64,000 nucleotides of DNA from the NCBI GenBank assembly GCA_019459505.1, contig JAIBEV010000098.1, positions 1-64,000 on the forward strand, given 5' to 3'. A program made the position numbers and the translations under genes. The stretch is from Candidatus Paracaedibacteraceae bacterium. Lineage in GTDB: Bacteria > Pseudomonadota > Alphaproteobacteria > Paracaedibacterales > Paracaedibacteraceae. Shown here one piece after another: positions 17,751 to 27,171 of the stretch. The notes under the pieces were generated by a model, which searched no databases, was not told where the DNA came from, and saw nothing but the letters and a program-made list of their open reading frames with translations. Position 1 is the stretch's first letter. Each line of letters opens with the position of its first letter.

Positions 17751-18560
17751 TTACTCTAATGTAAGATCCGGTGCATCGATTGCTTTCATACCAACGATGT
17801 TATAACCACTGTCCACGTGGTGTATTTCACCGGTAACTCCAGCTGCCAAATGACTTAATAAGTAAACGCCAGCACCACCCACATCTTCAAGCGTGGTGTT
17901 ACGACGTAAAGGAGAATTAAATTGATTCCATTTTAAGATGTAGCGAAAATCACCAATACCAGCGGCAGCCAAGGTTTTAACAGGCCCTGCCGAAATAGCG
18001 TTGACGCGAATATTCTCAGTCCCTAAGTCGCTTGCTAAATAGCGAACGCTTGCTTCTAATGCCGCCTTGGCAACACCCATGACGTTATAATGAGGGACAA
18101 CTTTTTCTGCACCATAATAGGTTAAAGTTAGTAAAGAACCGCCTTCATCCATATATTTGGCAGCTTCCCGACAAGTTTCTGTGAAGGAATAGCAGGAAAT
18201 ATTCAGGGAGTTGAGGAAGTTGCTGCGGCTGGTGTCGCGGTAATTACCCTTTAGTTCGTTTTTATCAGCAAAAGCAATGGCGTGGACAACAAAATCAATT
18301 TTCCCCCATTTCTTTGCAATTGTTTCAAATGCTTTGGCAATATCGCCTTCTACAGAAACATCACATTCAATCATAAAATCAGAGCCAAGTTCTGCTGCTA
18401 AAGGAGAGACGCGCTTCATCAAAGCTTCCCCTTGATAAGTAAATGCAAGTTCAGCTCCTTGGGCGGCAAGAGCTTGAGAAACTCCCCAAGCTAAAGAGTG
18501 GTCATTGGCTACTCCCATAATGACGCCTCGTTTACCAGCCATTAATCCAGTTTTTGTCAT
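17751..18560 (-). CDS. fabI: Enoyl-[acyl-carrier-protein] reductase (NADH)
   Basis: 269-aa SDR-family enzyme that reduces the trans-2-enoyl-ACP in each round of type II fatty acid synthesis. The cofactor site GVANDHSLAWGVSQAL at about 16-31 is the divergent FabI glycine motif. The catalytic set is Tyr148, Tyr158 and Lys165 within YYGAEKVVPHYNVMGVAK, matching FabI spacing. Ribosome site AGGAAA precedes the ATG. It leads the fabI-aroC-sppA operon and is divergent from lolC across a 222-bp spacer that should hold both promoters. Confidence 0.96.
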   Translation of the reverse strand: MTKTGLMAGKRGVIMGVANDHSLAWGVSQALAAQGAELAFTYQGEALMKRVSPLAAELGSDFMIECDVSVEGDIAKAFETIAKKWGKIDFVVHAIAFADKNELKGNYRDTSRSNFLNSLNISCYSFTETCREAAKYMDEGGSLLTLTYYGAEKVVPHYNVMGVAKAALEASVRYLASDLGTENIRVNAISAGPVKTLAAAGIGDFRYILKWNQFNSPLRRNTTLEDVGGAGVYLLSHLAAGVTGEIHHVDSGYNIVGMKAIDAPDLTLE

Positions 18561-18782
18561 TATCTATTTCCTAAAATTTAATTTTTGTATTAAGTATAAC
18601 TGTTTACACTAATTATGTCGATTTTTTTGTTTTAGAGGAGTGGAGGTAAAAAAGAGAAGGAAGATTAAAAAAAGCTATTTTCAAGCCTATTAAAAAATAT
18701 CGAATTTTACTGTTTTGCAACTATTAGCTTCATAAATGGTCAATCCTGCCTTATAGTTTAGCTAGAATAATTTTAAAGATAG

Positions 18783-20051
18783 ATGAGTATGTTTTCAAAG
18801 TTTGAACGGATGATTGCCTTTCGATATTTGCGATCATCCCGGCAAGAAGGTTTTGTTTCTGTTATTGCTTGGTTTTCTTTTATTGGTATTGCCTTAGGGG
18901 TGGCCACTCTCATTATCGTTATGGCCGTGATGAATGGTTTTCGACAAGAATTACTGCAACGGATTATTGGGATGAATGGCCATATAGCGATCAATGCAAT
19001 CGATCGCTCTTTTGATGACTTCGATAAGGTGGCTAAGGAAGTACGGCAGGTTAATGGAGTAATCCAAGTTTACCCGGATATTGAACGTCAAGCGATGTTA
19101 ATGTATCGGGCTCAAGCACGTGGTGTTCAAGTTCATGGTATGCGACCCGCGGATCTTAAGAAGCGAGAGTTTATTAACAAGAATATTGTGGCTGGAACTC
19201 TTGATCAGTTTGGTGTTTTTGAAAATGACGAGGTGAAAACTGAAACGGTAGCTATCGGTGTTACTCTAGCCCGCAAAACGGGTATTGTTGTGGGGGATAG
19301 AATCAGTTTAATGAGCCCCGAAGGGACCGCCTCAGCTTTTGGGACGTTACCCCGCCAAAAATCATTTGTCGTTGCGGCAATTTTTAAGGCTGGCGTATTT
19401 CAATATGATTCCAGTGTAATCTTTATGCCGTTAGCATCGGCCCAATCCTTTTTCCGTTTAGGGGATAGCGTAACAAGTTTGGATGTCTTTGTGGATAATC
19501 CTGATAGAGTGGGGCAGCGATCCTTTCAAATTCAAAATACAATCGGCCAAGGCTATCAGCTTTTTGACTGGCAGAATTCTAACAATACCTTGTTTCAAGC
19601 TGTTGAAGTTGAACGCAATGTGATGTTTATTATTTTGACGCTTATAATTTTAATCGCTGCTTTCAATATTTTGTCGAGTTTAATTATGCTTGTGAAGGAT
19701 AAAACTCGGGATATAGCGATTATGCGAACCATGGGGGCGAGTCAGAAAAGTATGATGCGCATTTTCTTTTTAACGGGATCGACCTTAGGATTAGTGGGGA
19801 CGGCTTTGGGGCTAACGTTAGGCTTAACATTTGCCTTGAATATTGAGTTCATTCGCCAAGGATTACAGTCTTTACTAGGGACAAATCTATTTAACGAAGA
19901 AATTTATTTTTTAACGCAGCTTCCTTGTAACCTGGATCCATTAGATGTAACGATTACAGTGATGACTGCGTTAATTCTGACTTTTCTGTCGACCTTATAT
20001 CCATCCTGGCGGGCGGCGCGCCTTGATCCTGTGGAGGCCTTAAGACAATGA
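18783..20051 (+). CDS. lolC: Lipoprotein-releasing ABC permease (LolC/LolE family)
   Basis: 422-aa inner-membrane protein of the system that releases outer-membrane lipoproteins to the carrier LolA. One transmembrane segment near residues 22-47 precedes a long periplasmic domain, then three further segments (about 275-300, 320-350, 385-405), the MacB/FtsX-type layout. FERMIAFRYLRSSRQEGFVSVIAWFS is the conserved N-terminal region, broken here only for description. A single permease gene is present, as is common in Alphaproteobacteria, so LolC or LolE naming is arbitrary. The stop overlaps the lolD start by 4 bp. Confidence 0.93.
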   Translation: MSMFSKFERMIAFRYLRSSRQEGFVSVIAWFSFIGIALGVATLIIVMAVMNGFRQELLQRIIGMNGHIAINAIDRSFDDFDKVAKEVRQVNGVIQVYPDIERQAMLMYRAQARGVQVHGMRPADLKKREFINKNIVAGTLDQFGVFENDEVKTETVAIGVTLARKTGIVVGDRISLMSPEGTASAFGTLPRQKSFVVAAIFKAGVFQYDSSVIFMPLASAQSFFRLGDSVTSLDVFVDNPDRVGQRSFQIQNTIGQGYQLFDWQNSNNTLFQAVEVERNVMFIILTLIILIAAFNILSSLIMLVKDKTRDIAIMRTMGASQKSMMRIFFLTGSTLGLVGTALGLTLGLTFALNIEFIRQGLQSLLGTNLFNEEIYFLTQLPCNLDPLDVTITVMTALILTFLSTLYPSWRAARLDPVEALRQ

Positions 20052-20722
20052 CGCAAACAACATTAATTTTAGATTCTATTACGCGAACATTTTCTCAAGG
20101 CGAGGAATCTCTCGAGATTCTAAAGAATATTAATTTTCAAATTCAAGCGGGGGAAATTGTTGCCTTAGTGGGACATAGTGGGGCAGGTAAGTCTACCTTA
20201 CTGCAGATTGCGGGTTTGTTGGAACCGCCCACCGCCGGCCGTGTTATTATGGCCGATAAAGATACGGTGCAGTTATCGGATGCTGAACGAACTCATTTGC
20301 GGAATCGCCATGTGGGATTTGTGTATCAATTCCATCATTTGTTGCCTGAGTTTTCTGCTGTAGAAAATGTTATGATTCCTCAGCTTATAGCCAATACTCC
20401 CATGACTCAAGCGCGTCTAAAGGCAGAGGGTTTACTTGTTAAGCTTGGCTTATCTCATCGACTAGAGCATCGTCCGAAAAAGTTATCGGGGGGTGAGCAG
20501 CAGCGGGTGGCTATTGCACGGGCCTTGGCAAATTCCCCTAAAATTTTATTGGCGGATGAACCAACAGGCAACTTAGACTACGCCACATCTGATATTGTTT
20601 TTGCGGAAATGATGCAGCTGGTGCGAGAGACAGGAATGTCAGCTTTGATTGCCACCCATAATCCAGACTTGGCTAAAAAAATGGATCGAATCATTGAAAT
20701 TAAAGCAGGCCAAGTTGTTTAA
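20048..20722 (+). CDS. lolD: Lipoprotein-releasing ABC ATPase LolD
   Basis: 224-aa ATPase that powers lipoprotein release with the LolC/E permease. Walker A is [12 protein letters not shown], the Q-loop lies in [15 protein letters not shown] (a LolD hallmark), the signature is [15 protein letters not shown] and Walker B is [12 protein letters not shown], followed by the H-loop ATHNPDLA. The ATG overlaps the permease stop by 4 bp (ATGA), which indicates translational coupling. Confidence 0.95.
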   Translation: MTQTTLILDSITRTFSQGEESLEILKNINFQIQAGEIVALVGHSGAGKSTLLQIAGLLEPPTAGRVIMADKDTVQLSDAERTHLRNRHVGFVYQFHHLLPEFSAVENVMIPQLIANTPMTQARLKAEGLLVKLGLSHRLEHRPKKLSGGEQQRVAIARALANSPKILLADEPTGNLDYATSDIVFAEMMQLVRETGMSALIATHNPDLAKKMDRIIEIKAGQVV

Positions 20723-20746
20723 AGGGTAGGAGGCTTATTGTCCCTT

Positions 20747-20825
20747 TTCCCGGACAACGAGCCGGGAACTCCAGGGACTAGAGGTGATCGTTGTGATATC
20801 GAGACCTCTGCTTAAGGCAGGGGAT
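20747..20825. repeat. Palindromic intergenic repeat, copy 1 (diverged)
   Basis: Left hairpin TTCCCGG / CCGGGAA, a middle part with GTGATATCGAGACC, and right hairpin CCTCTGC / GCAGGGG followed by GATGCA. This matches the order of the better copies at 60340-60870. Confidence 0.65.
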
Positions 20826-20900
20826 GCATATATTGTTTATAACAGCACCTTTTTTCATCCATCTCTCTTCTTTTTTCTTCTCGGTCATTTTTTCGTGCTC

Positions 20901-20985
20901 TTCCCGGCATTTAAGCTACTAAGGGCTTAAGAAGCCCGAGTTGGTTCTTATAATATCGGTGCTCCTGGTTAAGCCAGAGGAAATG
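20901..20985. repeat. Palindromic intergenic repeat, copy 2 (degenerate)
   Basis: TTCCCGGCAT at the left, TTCTTATAATATCGG in the middle and CTCCTGGTTAAGCCAGAGG at the right preserve the layout of the repeat family; the left hairpin is disrupted by an insertion of about 15 bp. Confidence 0.5.
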
Positions 20986-21311
20986 ACTCGATAATTATAG
21001 TTAGAGGCTTCTTCTTTCTACTTCTGTTTACTCTATCTTGTCTAATAATTATAAATTACTGATAAATCTCTCAGTAAAAAAATATTTACCTTAAATTTAA
21101 GTAAAAAAATGCACTAAATTCACACTATTAATTAATGTTAGCCTTGTTGATTATTAGATAAGTACTGTTAGCAGCAATAAATATTCTATAGCTGATTAAG
21201 AAAATTATAAAAAATTTAAGAATCTGCACTGCTTAGCATTTTCAAAGAATGTTTTTCTATCATTATATTTAGCAACTTAAATATAGGCGTTTAACAATAG
21301 AAAGGTTAACA

Positions 21312-23972
21312 ATGTCTTCTAATCTTTACAAAGTTTTCTTTTACTCAGTTGGTGCTTTGCTTCTGCACGCAAGTTTCTTAACGGCTTCAGAAAGTAATTC
21401 CTCTGGAGATGACAATCAGCTGAGCTTAAGTAAAAGCTCCTCTAATGATAGTATGAGTGAGGAAGATAGTTTATCATACTCCTTTATAGGGTTAAGGAAC
21501 AGAGATCATTTCAATGAACAACAACAAACTCATTACAAAGAATTATTAGAGGAATTTAATGAATTAGCTTGCAAAGAATTTTACATTATTACTTGCAGCA
21601 TAATTAATTGTATTAAAAATAATAATAGATATTTCTTAGAGCATTACGAAGGTTATATTTCTATAGTGAAAGACATAATAATCAGTCATGTAGAAAATAA
21701 TTTAACCGAGAATGAATTCCAGGAATATCAACAGGAAAAGCTTGATAGGGAAATGGATGTACAAAACTGTAAAGAAGAAGAACGTAATAGAGCAGGAGAA
21801 GATACAGAAGAAGAAGATTTCGAGGCAAGTGAAGAGTCAAGTTCTGCCTCTATGTCAGATGAGGAAGCAGAAGAGGATGAAGAAGCAAGCTCTACTTCTA
21901 TGGCAGAGGGAGAAGCAGAAGAAGATGAACAGGCAAGTTCTGCCTTGATGTTAGATGAGGAAGCAGAAGAGGATGAAGAAGTAAGCTCTACTTCTATGGC
22001 AGAGGGAGAAGCAGGAGCGAATATTTTAATTCCTATGGGAGGAAACCAAGAATTAGGCTCAGATGAGGAATTTGGTTCCGAGGCAGAAGCTACAGAAAAC
22101 CTCAAGCAATATGAAAGGGATTATAAAAAATGGCAAGGACGTTCTTTAGAGTCGCTGCTAGGATTAGAAGTTTCTTCAATGGATGACTTTGGAGAAGATA
22201 TTTTTGATAGTGAGCATGTAAGTAATTTTCTCGGGAATGTAGAGGATGGGCATAGTTGGTTAACCAATGATATTATTGAAAATACTTTAAAAGTGTCTAA
22301 AGATTTCATAGAGGAATTTTCATCTCAAATAAATGCACCACAAGAAATTTTAGAAGCTATAGTTGGTGGCATATGTGGATATCATAATTGGGAACGGGAA
22401 AATATGGAAGATAAAGGCTGTATTGCTCGCACTTATATAAATACTTTAGAAGCATTTGCCAACGGTGAAATAGGACAACATTTAAAATATGATATAGAAG
22501 AAACTTTAGGAAATTTATTTCTCTATAATCCTGAAGATTTCTTAAAATTTGATAAATTAAAACAAAAATATAATGAATATGCTAAGAAACGTGATTGGAA
22601 GAACGCTCTTATTACTTGGTCGGTATATAGTATGTATCGAAAAGCTTTTGAGGAAGCCGGGATACTTGAAGAATTAGAAGAACTTTCTGAATCTGAAAGT
22701 AGGCTGGAAGAAATTAGCAAGTTCAATAGAGGGAATGCTTTACTTGAAAGATTAGATGCGGCTTTATTAAGAGCAAATATTTATTATACGAAGGTTTATC
22801 CTCATGCTGATACCCGATTCCTTATCTACCAATCTAGAAAAAGAGAATGCTATGCCGAGCTGAGATTAGATCAGGCGTTAAGCCAGCTTCGCAGAGTAGG
22901 TGAATACTTAGAAACATTTAGGCCTAAGGGCAAAGAAAATATTCTAGTACCTATGCTTTATTTTGTAGTAAGAGCACCTTATCCAACTGCCGGTGAATTT
23001 ACACGTACTTTTGTTCCCATCCCTCTTGATCTAGAGCTTCCCCATGGTCGACCTCTAACTGTAAATCCTGAGGATAAAGTATTTACTGCAATAGAATATA
23101 ATTTTAAGGATAGGGATTGTGATTACTTTAAAAAAGCAGGAAATTATTATTTACAAGGCTGTGAAATATTAGGTGTTGATGAAGATAAAGCAAAAGAAAA
23201 GTTTTTAAAAACTTTAAGAGAACCTATTAGCAGGAGTACGCAACTTATCCACAGTGAAAGGGTGCTGATTGAAGTTTTAAATAGAGAAGAATCTATTGAA
23301 AAAATTATTTCTTTACTGGGAACAAAGCTGAGGGAGCTTTATCCTGACTTAAACCAGCCAGAATACAAAATATCCGCTTCTGTTTTACTTTCTTATTCTA
23401 CGAATTCGGTATGTGAATTTTGCACACCCTCTTTATTAGCACTCCAAAATTCTTATGAAAAAGGTTTTCTTTATTTATTAACCCGTTTACTTAATCAGCC
23501 GCGTGAAGGGATCTCATTTAGAACAAAAGGGTATGACCGTGAAAGTGTGAAACAGGATTTTAGTAAGTTTGGACTAGATATTTTTATTACGGCCAAAACA
23601 GATTTCCAGACTGACCCTCAATCTCACGATCTGGCAGATGAAGGGCAACACGCAGGCAAAGCTCCTAAAACCCATAACCCTCAGGCAAAATTGTTTTTCC
23701 ATAATCAAATAGATGTTAATCACTATCCTCCTTTAGAAGAAGAGACCAGTGAAGGGGAAGAAGAAGAGGCAAGTGAAGGGGAAGAAGAAGAGGCAAGTGA
23801 AGAAGAAATACAAGATCCCTATAAAAAATATTTCTATGAATTTGTAGGGAAAACATTGCATTCGGCTCCTTCTCCTACTCCTCTTACAGATGAGAATGGA
23901 GATATAGCTTTCCCTGGTATCTGTTTTTCCAGTGGGAGTACAGTTTACAACCAATTAAAAAAGTCTTCATAA
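21312..23972 (+). CDS. Large secreted acidic-repeat protein, unknown function
   Basis: 886 aa, not recognised. The N-terminus is a signal peptide (SSNLYKVFFYSVGALLLHAS). A Ser/Asp-rich stretch and a helical region lead to an acidic repeat at 177-236: a 16-residue unit, SS-x-S-M then an acidic run, copied almost four times. The rest (about 260-790) is a mainly helical, Leu/Glu/Lys-rich region with no motif I know. Close to the end is a second acidic repeat (SEGEEEEA twice). The gene is AT-rich, lies alone between long spacers and has weak codon similarity to its core neighbours. An exported host-interaction protein is plausible but unproven. AAAGGTTAAC before the ATG is the ribosome site. Confidence 0.7.
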   Translation: MSSNLYKVFFYSVGALLLHASFLTASESNSSGDDNQLSLSKSSSNDSMSEEDSLSYSFIGLRNRDHFNEQQQTHYKELLEEFNELACKEFYIITCSIINCIKNNNRYFLEHYEGYISIVKDIIISHVENNLTENEFQEYQQEKLDREMDVQNCKEEERNRAGEDTEEEDFEASEESSSASMSDEEAEEDEEASSTSMAEGEAEEDEQASSALMLDEEAEEDEEVSSTSMAEGEAGANILIPMGGNQELGSDEEFGSEAEATENLKQYERDYKKWQGRSLESLLGLEVSSMDDFGEDIFDSEHVSNFLGNVEDGHSWLTNDIIENTLKVSKDFIEEFSSQINAPQEILEAIVGGICGYHNWERENMEDKGCIARTYINTLEAFANGEIGQHLKYDIEETLGNLFLYNPEDFLKFDKLKQKYNEYAKKRDWKNALITWSVYSMYRKAFEEAGILEELEELSESESRLEEISKFNRGNALLERLDAALLRANIYYTKVYPHADTRFLIYQSRKRECYAELRLDQALSQLRRVGEYLETFRPKGKENILVPMLYFVVRAPYPTAGEFTRTFVPIPLDLELPHGRPLTVNPEDKVFTAIEYNFKDRDCDYFKKAGNYYLQGCEILGVDEDKAKEKFLKTLREPISRSTQLIHSERVLIEVLNREESIEKIISLLGTKLRELYPDLNQPEYKISASVLLSYSTNSVCEFCTPSLLALQNSYEKGFLYLLTRLLNQPREGISFRTKGYDRESVKQDFSKFGLDIFITAKTDFQTDPQSHDLADEGQHAGKAPKTHNPQAKLFFHNQIDVNHYPPLEEETSEGEEEEASEGEEEEASEEEIQDPYKKYFYEFVGKTLHSAPSPTPLTDENGDIAFPGICFSSGSTVYNQLKKSS
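21840..22016 (+). repeat. In-frame 48-bp tandem repeat (acidic)
   Basis: About 3.7 copies of a 48-bp unit encode SS-x-x-M-x-x-(E/G)-EAEEDE-x-x. Alternate units are more alike (period 96 bp), so an earlier duplication of a two-unit block is likely. Confidence 0.8.
23746..23802 (+). repeat. In-frame 24-bp tandem repeat (acidic)
   Basis: Two exact copies and a partial third of a 24-bp unit encoding SEGEEEEA near the C-terminus of the acidic-repeat protein. Confidence 0.75.
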
Positions 23973-24096
23973 ATACAACTTTTGAGAGAGGATAGAATTT
24001 AGTCAAATCTATTTTAAATGTATAGAGGTTAGTAATACCTGAAAGGATACCCGGTAAGTTCTTACTTCCTTAATACCAATTATAATTTCCTTTTTC

Positions 24097-24176
24097 TTCC
24101 CGGCCTTTGGGCCGGGATCTTGAGGGGGGCAGAGTGGGTTCTTATAAGGTCGAGACCCCTGGTCAAGCCAGGGGAA
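24097..24176. repeat. Palindromic intergenic repeat, copy 3
   Basis: Left hairpin TTCCCGGCC / GGCCGGGA, then TTCTTATAAGGTCGAGACC, then right hairpin CCCCTGG / CCAGGGG. It occupies the 318-bp spacer before the AmpG-like gene, where I see nothing else. Confidence 0.75.
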
Positions 24177-24290
24177 GCAACCGGGGAAAAACTTATCCAG
24201 CACGAATGGCTGAGGTTTTTACTTTTTCTTAGCACTCTTGTGAAATAGTTGATATAATCTGGCTTACAAGCGCGACGCTGAGGCTAACCC

Positions 24291-25619
24291 TTGAACATCA
24301 AGAATTGCAAAACATTCGAAACCCTTCATAATCTGTTCCAAAGTGTGGATATACGGATTCTTAGAATATTAGCTTTGGGGTTTGTGAGTGGGCTTCCCTT
24401 TTTATTGACTCTCTCAACCTTAAGTTATTGGTTAGCCGAAGATGGGGCCACCAATACGTCAATTGGCCTATTCATGATCGTCAGTTTGCCTTATAGTTTT
24501 AAGTTTATTTGGGCGCCCATCATTGATTATGTGCGTATTCCATTTTTGACACAGCGTTTGGGAAAGCGACGGTCTTGGTTGTTAATTTCCCAAATCCTGT
24601 TAACTTTCAGTTTGTTTGCAATGGGATTTTGTAGTCCTGCAGAAAATTTATTGCCTTTAGGGATAACAGCGACGTTGGTTGCTTTCTTTTCGGCAACTCA
24701 AGATATTATTATTGATGCTTACCGCATTGAAACAATATCAGAAAAAAATTGTGGAACTGCAGCTGCGTTTGAAACCATTGGTTTCCGATTCGGAATGTTG
24801 ATTTCAGGGGCAGGTGCTCTTTATTTAGCGCATATATCCAGCTGGCAGCATGCCTATCATATGATGGCCTTCTTAAGTATTTTTTCTATTGGTCTGACCT
24901 TTATCATTCCTGAGCCAATTTCTACAACGATTGTTAAACCAGCCTTTTCGAGAGGGCAGCGTTCTTTCTTAAGAAGATTGGCAGCATTTTTTGTTTTGCC
25001 TGTTCATCAGTTTGCACACAAAGACAAAATATGGATGATTCTGGCCTTTATTTTCTTTTTTAAATTGACGGATACTGTTTTAAATTCGATGAGTGCTCCC
25101 TTTTTATGTGACCTTGGTTTTAGTAAGCTAGAGTTTGCTAATGTCTCAAAACTCTTTGGTATTGCGCTGATGGTGGTTGGTGGTTTGCTGGGAGGCTTGA
25201 TGATTCAACGGCTAGGCATTTATCAGTCAGCTATTATGTGTGCTGTTTTACAGGCAGTTTCTGCTTTGATGTTTACGATTCAAAGCCTGAGTGGCCATGA
25301 TGCTAGTATTCTCATGATTACGGTCGGAGCAGAAAGTTTATGTTCGGGTATGACCTCAACTATATTTATTGCTTTATTATCAGGGTTATGTACGCAACCG
25401 CATACCGCCTCACATTTTACCTTACTTTATTCTTTTGGATCTTTATGCCGCGTGGGTACCTCAGCCATGGCTGGCTGGCTTGCTGATCAAGTGTCGTGGT
25501 CCGTGTTATTCTTACTGTGTTTTGCGGCCCTGATTCCGTCCGTAATGCTGTTAAATGGTATTCTTATTGATGCAAGAGAGTCGTTAGAAAATGAGGGGCA
25601 GCAAGCCAACAGGGCTTAA
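24291..25619 (+). CDS. ampG: AmpG-like muropeptide permease (MFS)
   Basis: 442-aa inner-membrane transporter with about 12 predicted helices. AmpG imports anhydro-muropeptides for peptidoglycan recycling. Family features: LALGFVSGLPFLLTLSTLSYWL near the start, FKFIWAPIIDYVRIPFL with the charged loop after helix 2, LGKRRSWLL, and SATQDIIIDAYRIE. The start is TTG 24291, supported by GAGG 7 bp upstream; a GTG at 24345 has no ribosome site, and no early ATG exists. Related AmpG paralogues are frequent in intracellular Alphaproteobacteria; the exact substrate is inferred. Confidence 0.85.
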   Translation: MNIKNCKTFETLHNLFQSVDIRILRILALGFVSGLPFLLTLSTLSYWLAEDGATNTSIGLFMIVSLPYSFKFIWAPIIDYVRIPFLTQRLGKRRSWLLISQILLTFSLFAMGFCSPAENLLPLGITATLVAFFSATQDIIIDAYRIETISEKNCGTAAAFETIGFRFGMLISGAGALYLAHISSWQHAYHMMAFLSIFSIGLTFIIPEPISTTIVKPAFSRGQRSFLRRLAAFFVLPVHQFAHKDKIWMILAFIFFFKLTDTVLNSMSAPFLCDLGFSKLEFANVSKLFGIALMVVGGLLGGLMIQRLGIYQSAIMCAVLQAVSALMFTIQSLSGHDASILMITVGAESLCSGMTSTIFIALLSGLCTQPHTASHFTLLYSFGSLCRVGTSAMAGWLADQVSWSVLFLLCFAALIPSVMLLNGILIDARESLENEGQQANRA

Positions 25620-25713
25620 AAACTAAGGCAAACATCTAAAAATATAAAAAAGCATGACAAAATTAAAATATAGGTTCAAACTAATATAAAATACCTTTCA
25701 GTTATTTATTAAA

Positions 25714-27084
25714 ATGCTAAAAACTTGCTTTGCTGAGTCTTCTAAAACATCTGTTCCTATAAGATTATGCACCTCCTCCATTTTAACTGATCTTCTAAAA
25801 CAGCGACCCATATATGTCCAGACATGGGTAGACCAGCATGCATTCACAGCAGCTCCTTCATCAATTTTATTAATACCTAATCAGGACGGCCAGATTACCG
25901 AAGTTTTTTGGGGATTAGATGACACGCCTTGGCAATTTGCTAGCTTAGCTGGCAATGTGCCAAATGGAACGTACCATATTGAAGAGTGGGGTGACATTGA
26001 TCAAAATTTAGCCTGCCTCACCTGGGCTTTGGCTTTCTATCAGTTTAGCCGATATAAGGGGCAAAAGAATAAGAGTCAGCTGAGTTTGGTGTGGCCATCT
26101 GCTGCTCATAAAGAATGGGTAGAAGCCGCCATAGAAGGCATCACTTTAGTGCGAGATTTGATTAACACGCCGGCCTGTGATTTGACTCCCGCAGCTTTAG
26201 CGGTGTCTATTGAAAACACCATTGCTCCCTTTGAGTACCAGTTTAAAGTGATTCTCGGGGAAGAGTTACAGCGTGGATTTCCGGCAGTTCATACAGTGGG
26301 TAAAGCCGCTGAAAGCTCTCCTCGCCTTATTGATGTGCGTTGGTCGCATCCGCAGGCCCAGAAATCCATCGCCATTGTGGGGAAGGGAGTATGTTTTGAT
26401 TCGGGTGGACTAGATATTAAGCCATCGGCTGGAATGCTAATGATGAAAAAGGATATGGGGGGTGCAGCCCATGCGTTAGCGCTAGCCTATTTGATTATGA
26501 AACTCAATTTACCCCTATCTTTACGTCTTTTGATTCCTGCTGTTGAAAATGCCATCAGTGGTAATGCTATGCATCCGATGGATATTATTAAAACACGCAA
26601 AGGGTTGACTGTTGAAATTGGTAATACTGATGCAGAAGGACGCTTAATTCTAGCGGATGCTTTGTATGAAGCCTGCCAAGATAAGCCGGACCTGGTGATT
26701 GATTTTGCGACTTTAACAGGGGCTGCCCGGATTGCTCTGGGAACAGAATTGCCTGCTATTTTTAGCAATAATCAAGAACTCTCAGATGATTTGCTTGCAG
26801 CGGGGCAGAAAATGCAAGATCCCTTGTGGCCAATGCCTTTGCATAAACCCTATGCAAAATACTTAAAATCATCCACGGCTGATCTCAGTAGTACTGGTAA
26901 ATCGTCTTATGGGGGCGCGATAACAGCCGCCTTATTCTTAGAGCACTTTATTGAAAAGGGTATCAATTGGGTTCACATTGATCACATGGCGTGGAATTTG
27001 GCTTCAACACCGGGTAAGCCAGAAGGGGGAGAGGCTATGGGATTGTTAGCAACCTTTAAGTTTATTTCCAATCTGGTTGAATAA
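25714..27084 (+). CDS. M17 leucyl aminopeptidase family protein
   Basis: 456-aa cytoplasmic metallopeptidase. The C-terminal catalytic domain carries GKGVCFDSGGLDIKPSAGM (metal and substrate Lys/Asp) and the M17 signature NTDAEGRLILADAL, with an intervening KKDMGGAA segment, so the two-metal site is complete. The N-terminal domain (about 1-150) is the variable part of this family. It releases N-terminal residues from peptides. It stands 94 bp after the AmpG-like gene; the peptide products of muropeptide or protein turnover are likely substrates, by inference. Confidence 0.92.
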   Translation: MLKTCFAESSKTSVPIRLCTSSILTDLLKQRPIYVQTWVDQHAFTAAPSSILLIPNQDGQITEVFWGLDDTPWQFASLAGNVPNGTYHIEEWGDIDQNLACLTWALAFYQFSRYKGQKNKSQLSLVWPSAAHKEWVEAAIEGITLVRDLINTPACDLTPAALAVSIENTIAPFEYQFKVILGEELQRGFPAVHTVGKAAESSPRLIDVRWSHPQAQKSIAIVGKGVCFDSGGLDIKPSAGMLMMKKDMGGAAHALALAYLIMKLNLPLSLRLLIPAVENAISGNAMHPMDIIKTRKGLTVEIGNTDAEGRLILADALYEACQDKPDLVIDFATLTGAARIALGTELPAIFSNNQELSDDLLAAGQKMQDPLWPMPLHKPYAKYLKSSTADLSSTGKSSYGGAITAALFLEHFIEKGINWVHIDHMAWNLASTPGKPEGGEAMGLLATFKFISNLVE

Positions 27085-27171
27085 AGATATTAACCATTTT
27101 TCGATAAAGTTTGCGCAGTTAATATTTTTTTAATAAAATTGTATATATAGACGTCGTAGCTGGCATTTCTG

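Larger units (their letters stand above)
20723..21311. other. Intergenic region with two degenerate repeat copies
   Basis: 590 bp. The first half holds two diverged copies of the palindromic repeat family described elsewhere (about 20747-20825 and 20901-20985). The second half is very AT-rich, has no open frame of note, and probably carries the promoter of the acidic-repeat gene. Confidence 0.6.

Noticed and set aside
24009-24203. Minus-strand 64-codon frame
   Set aside because: It is a translation of repeat copy 3 and its flanks.
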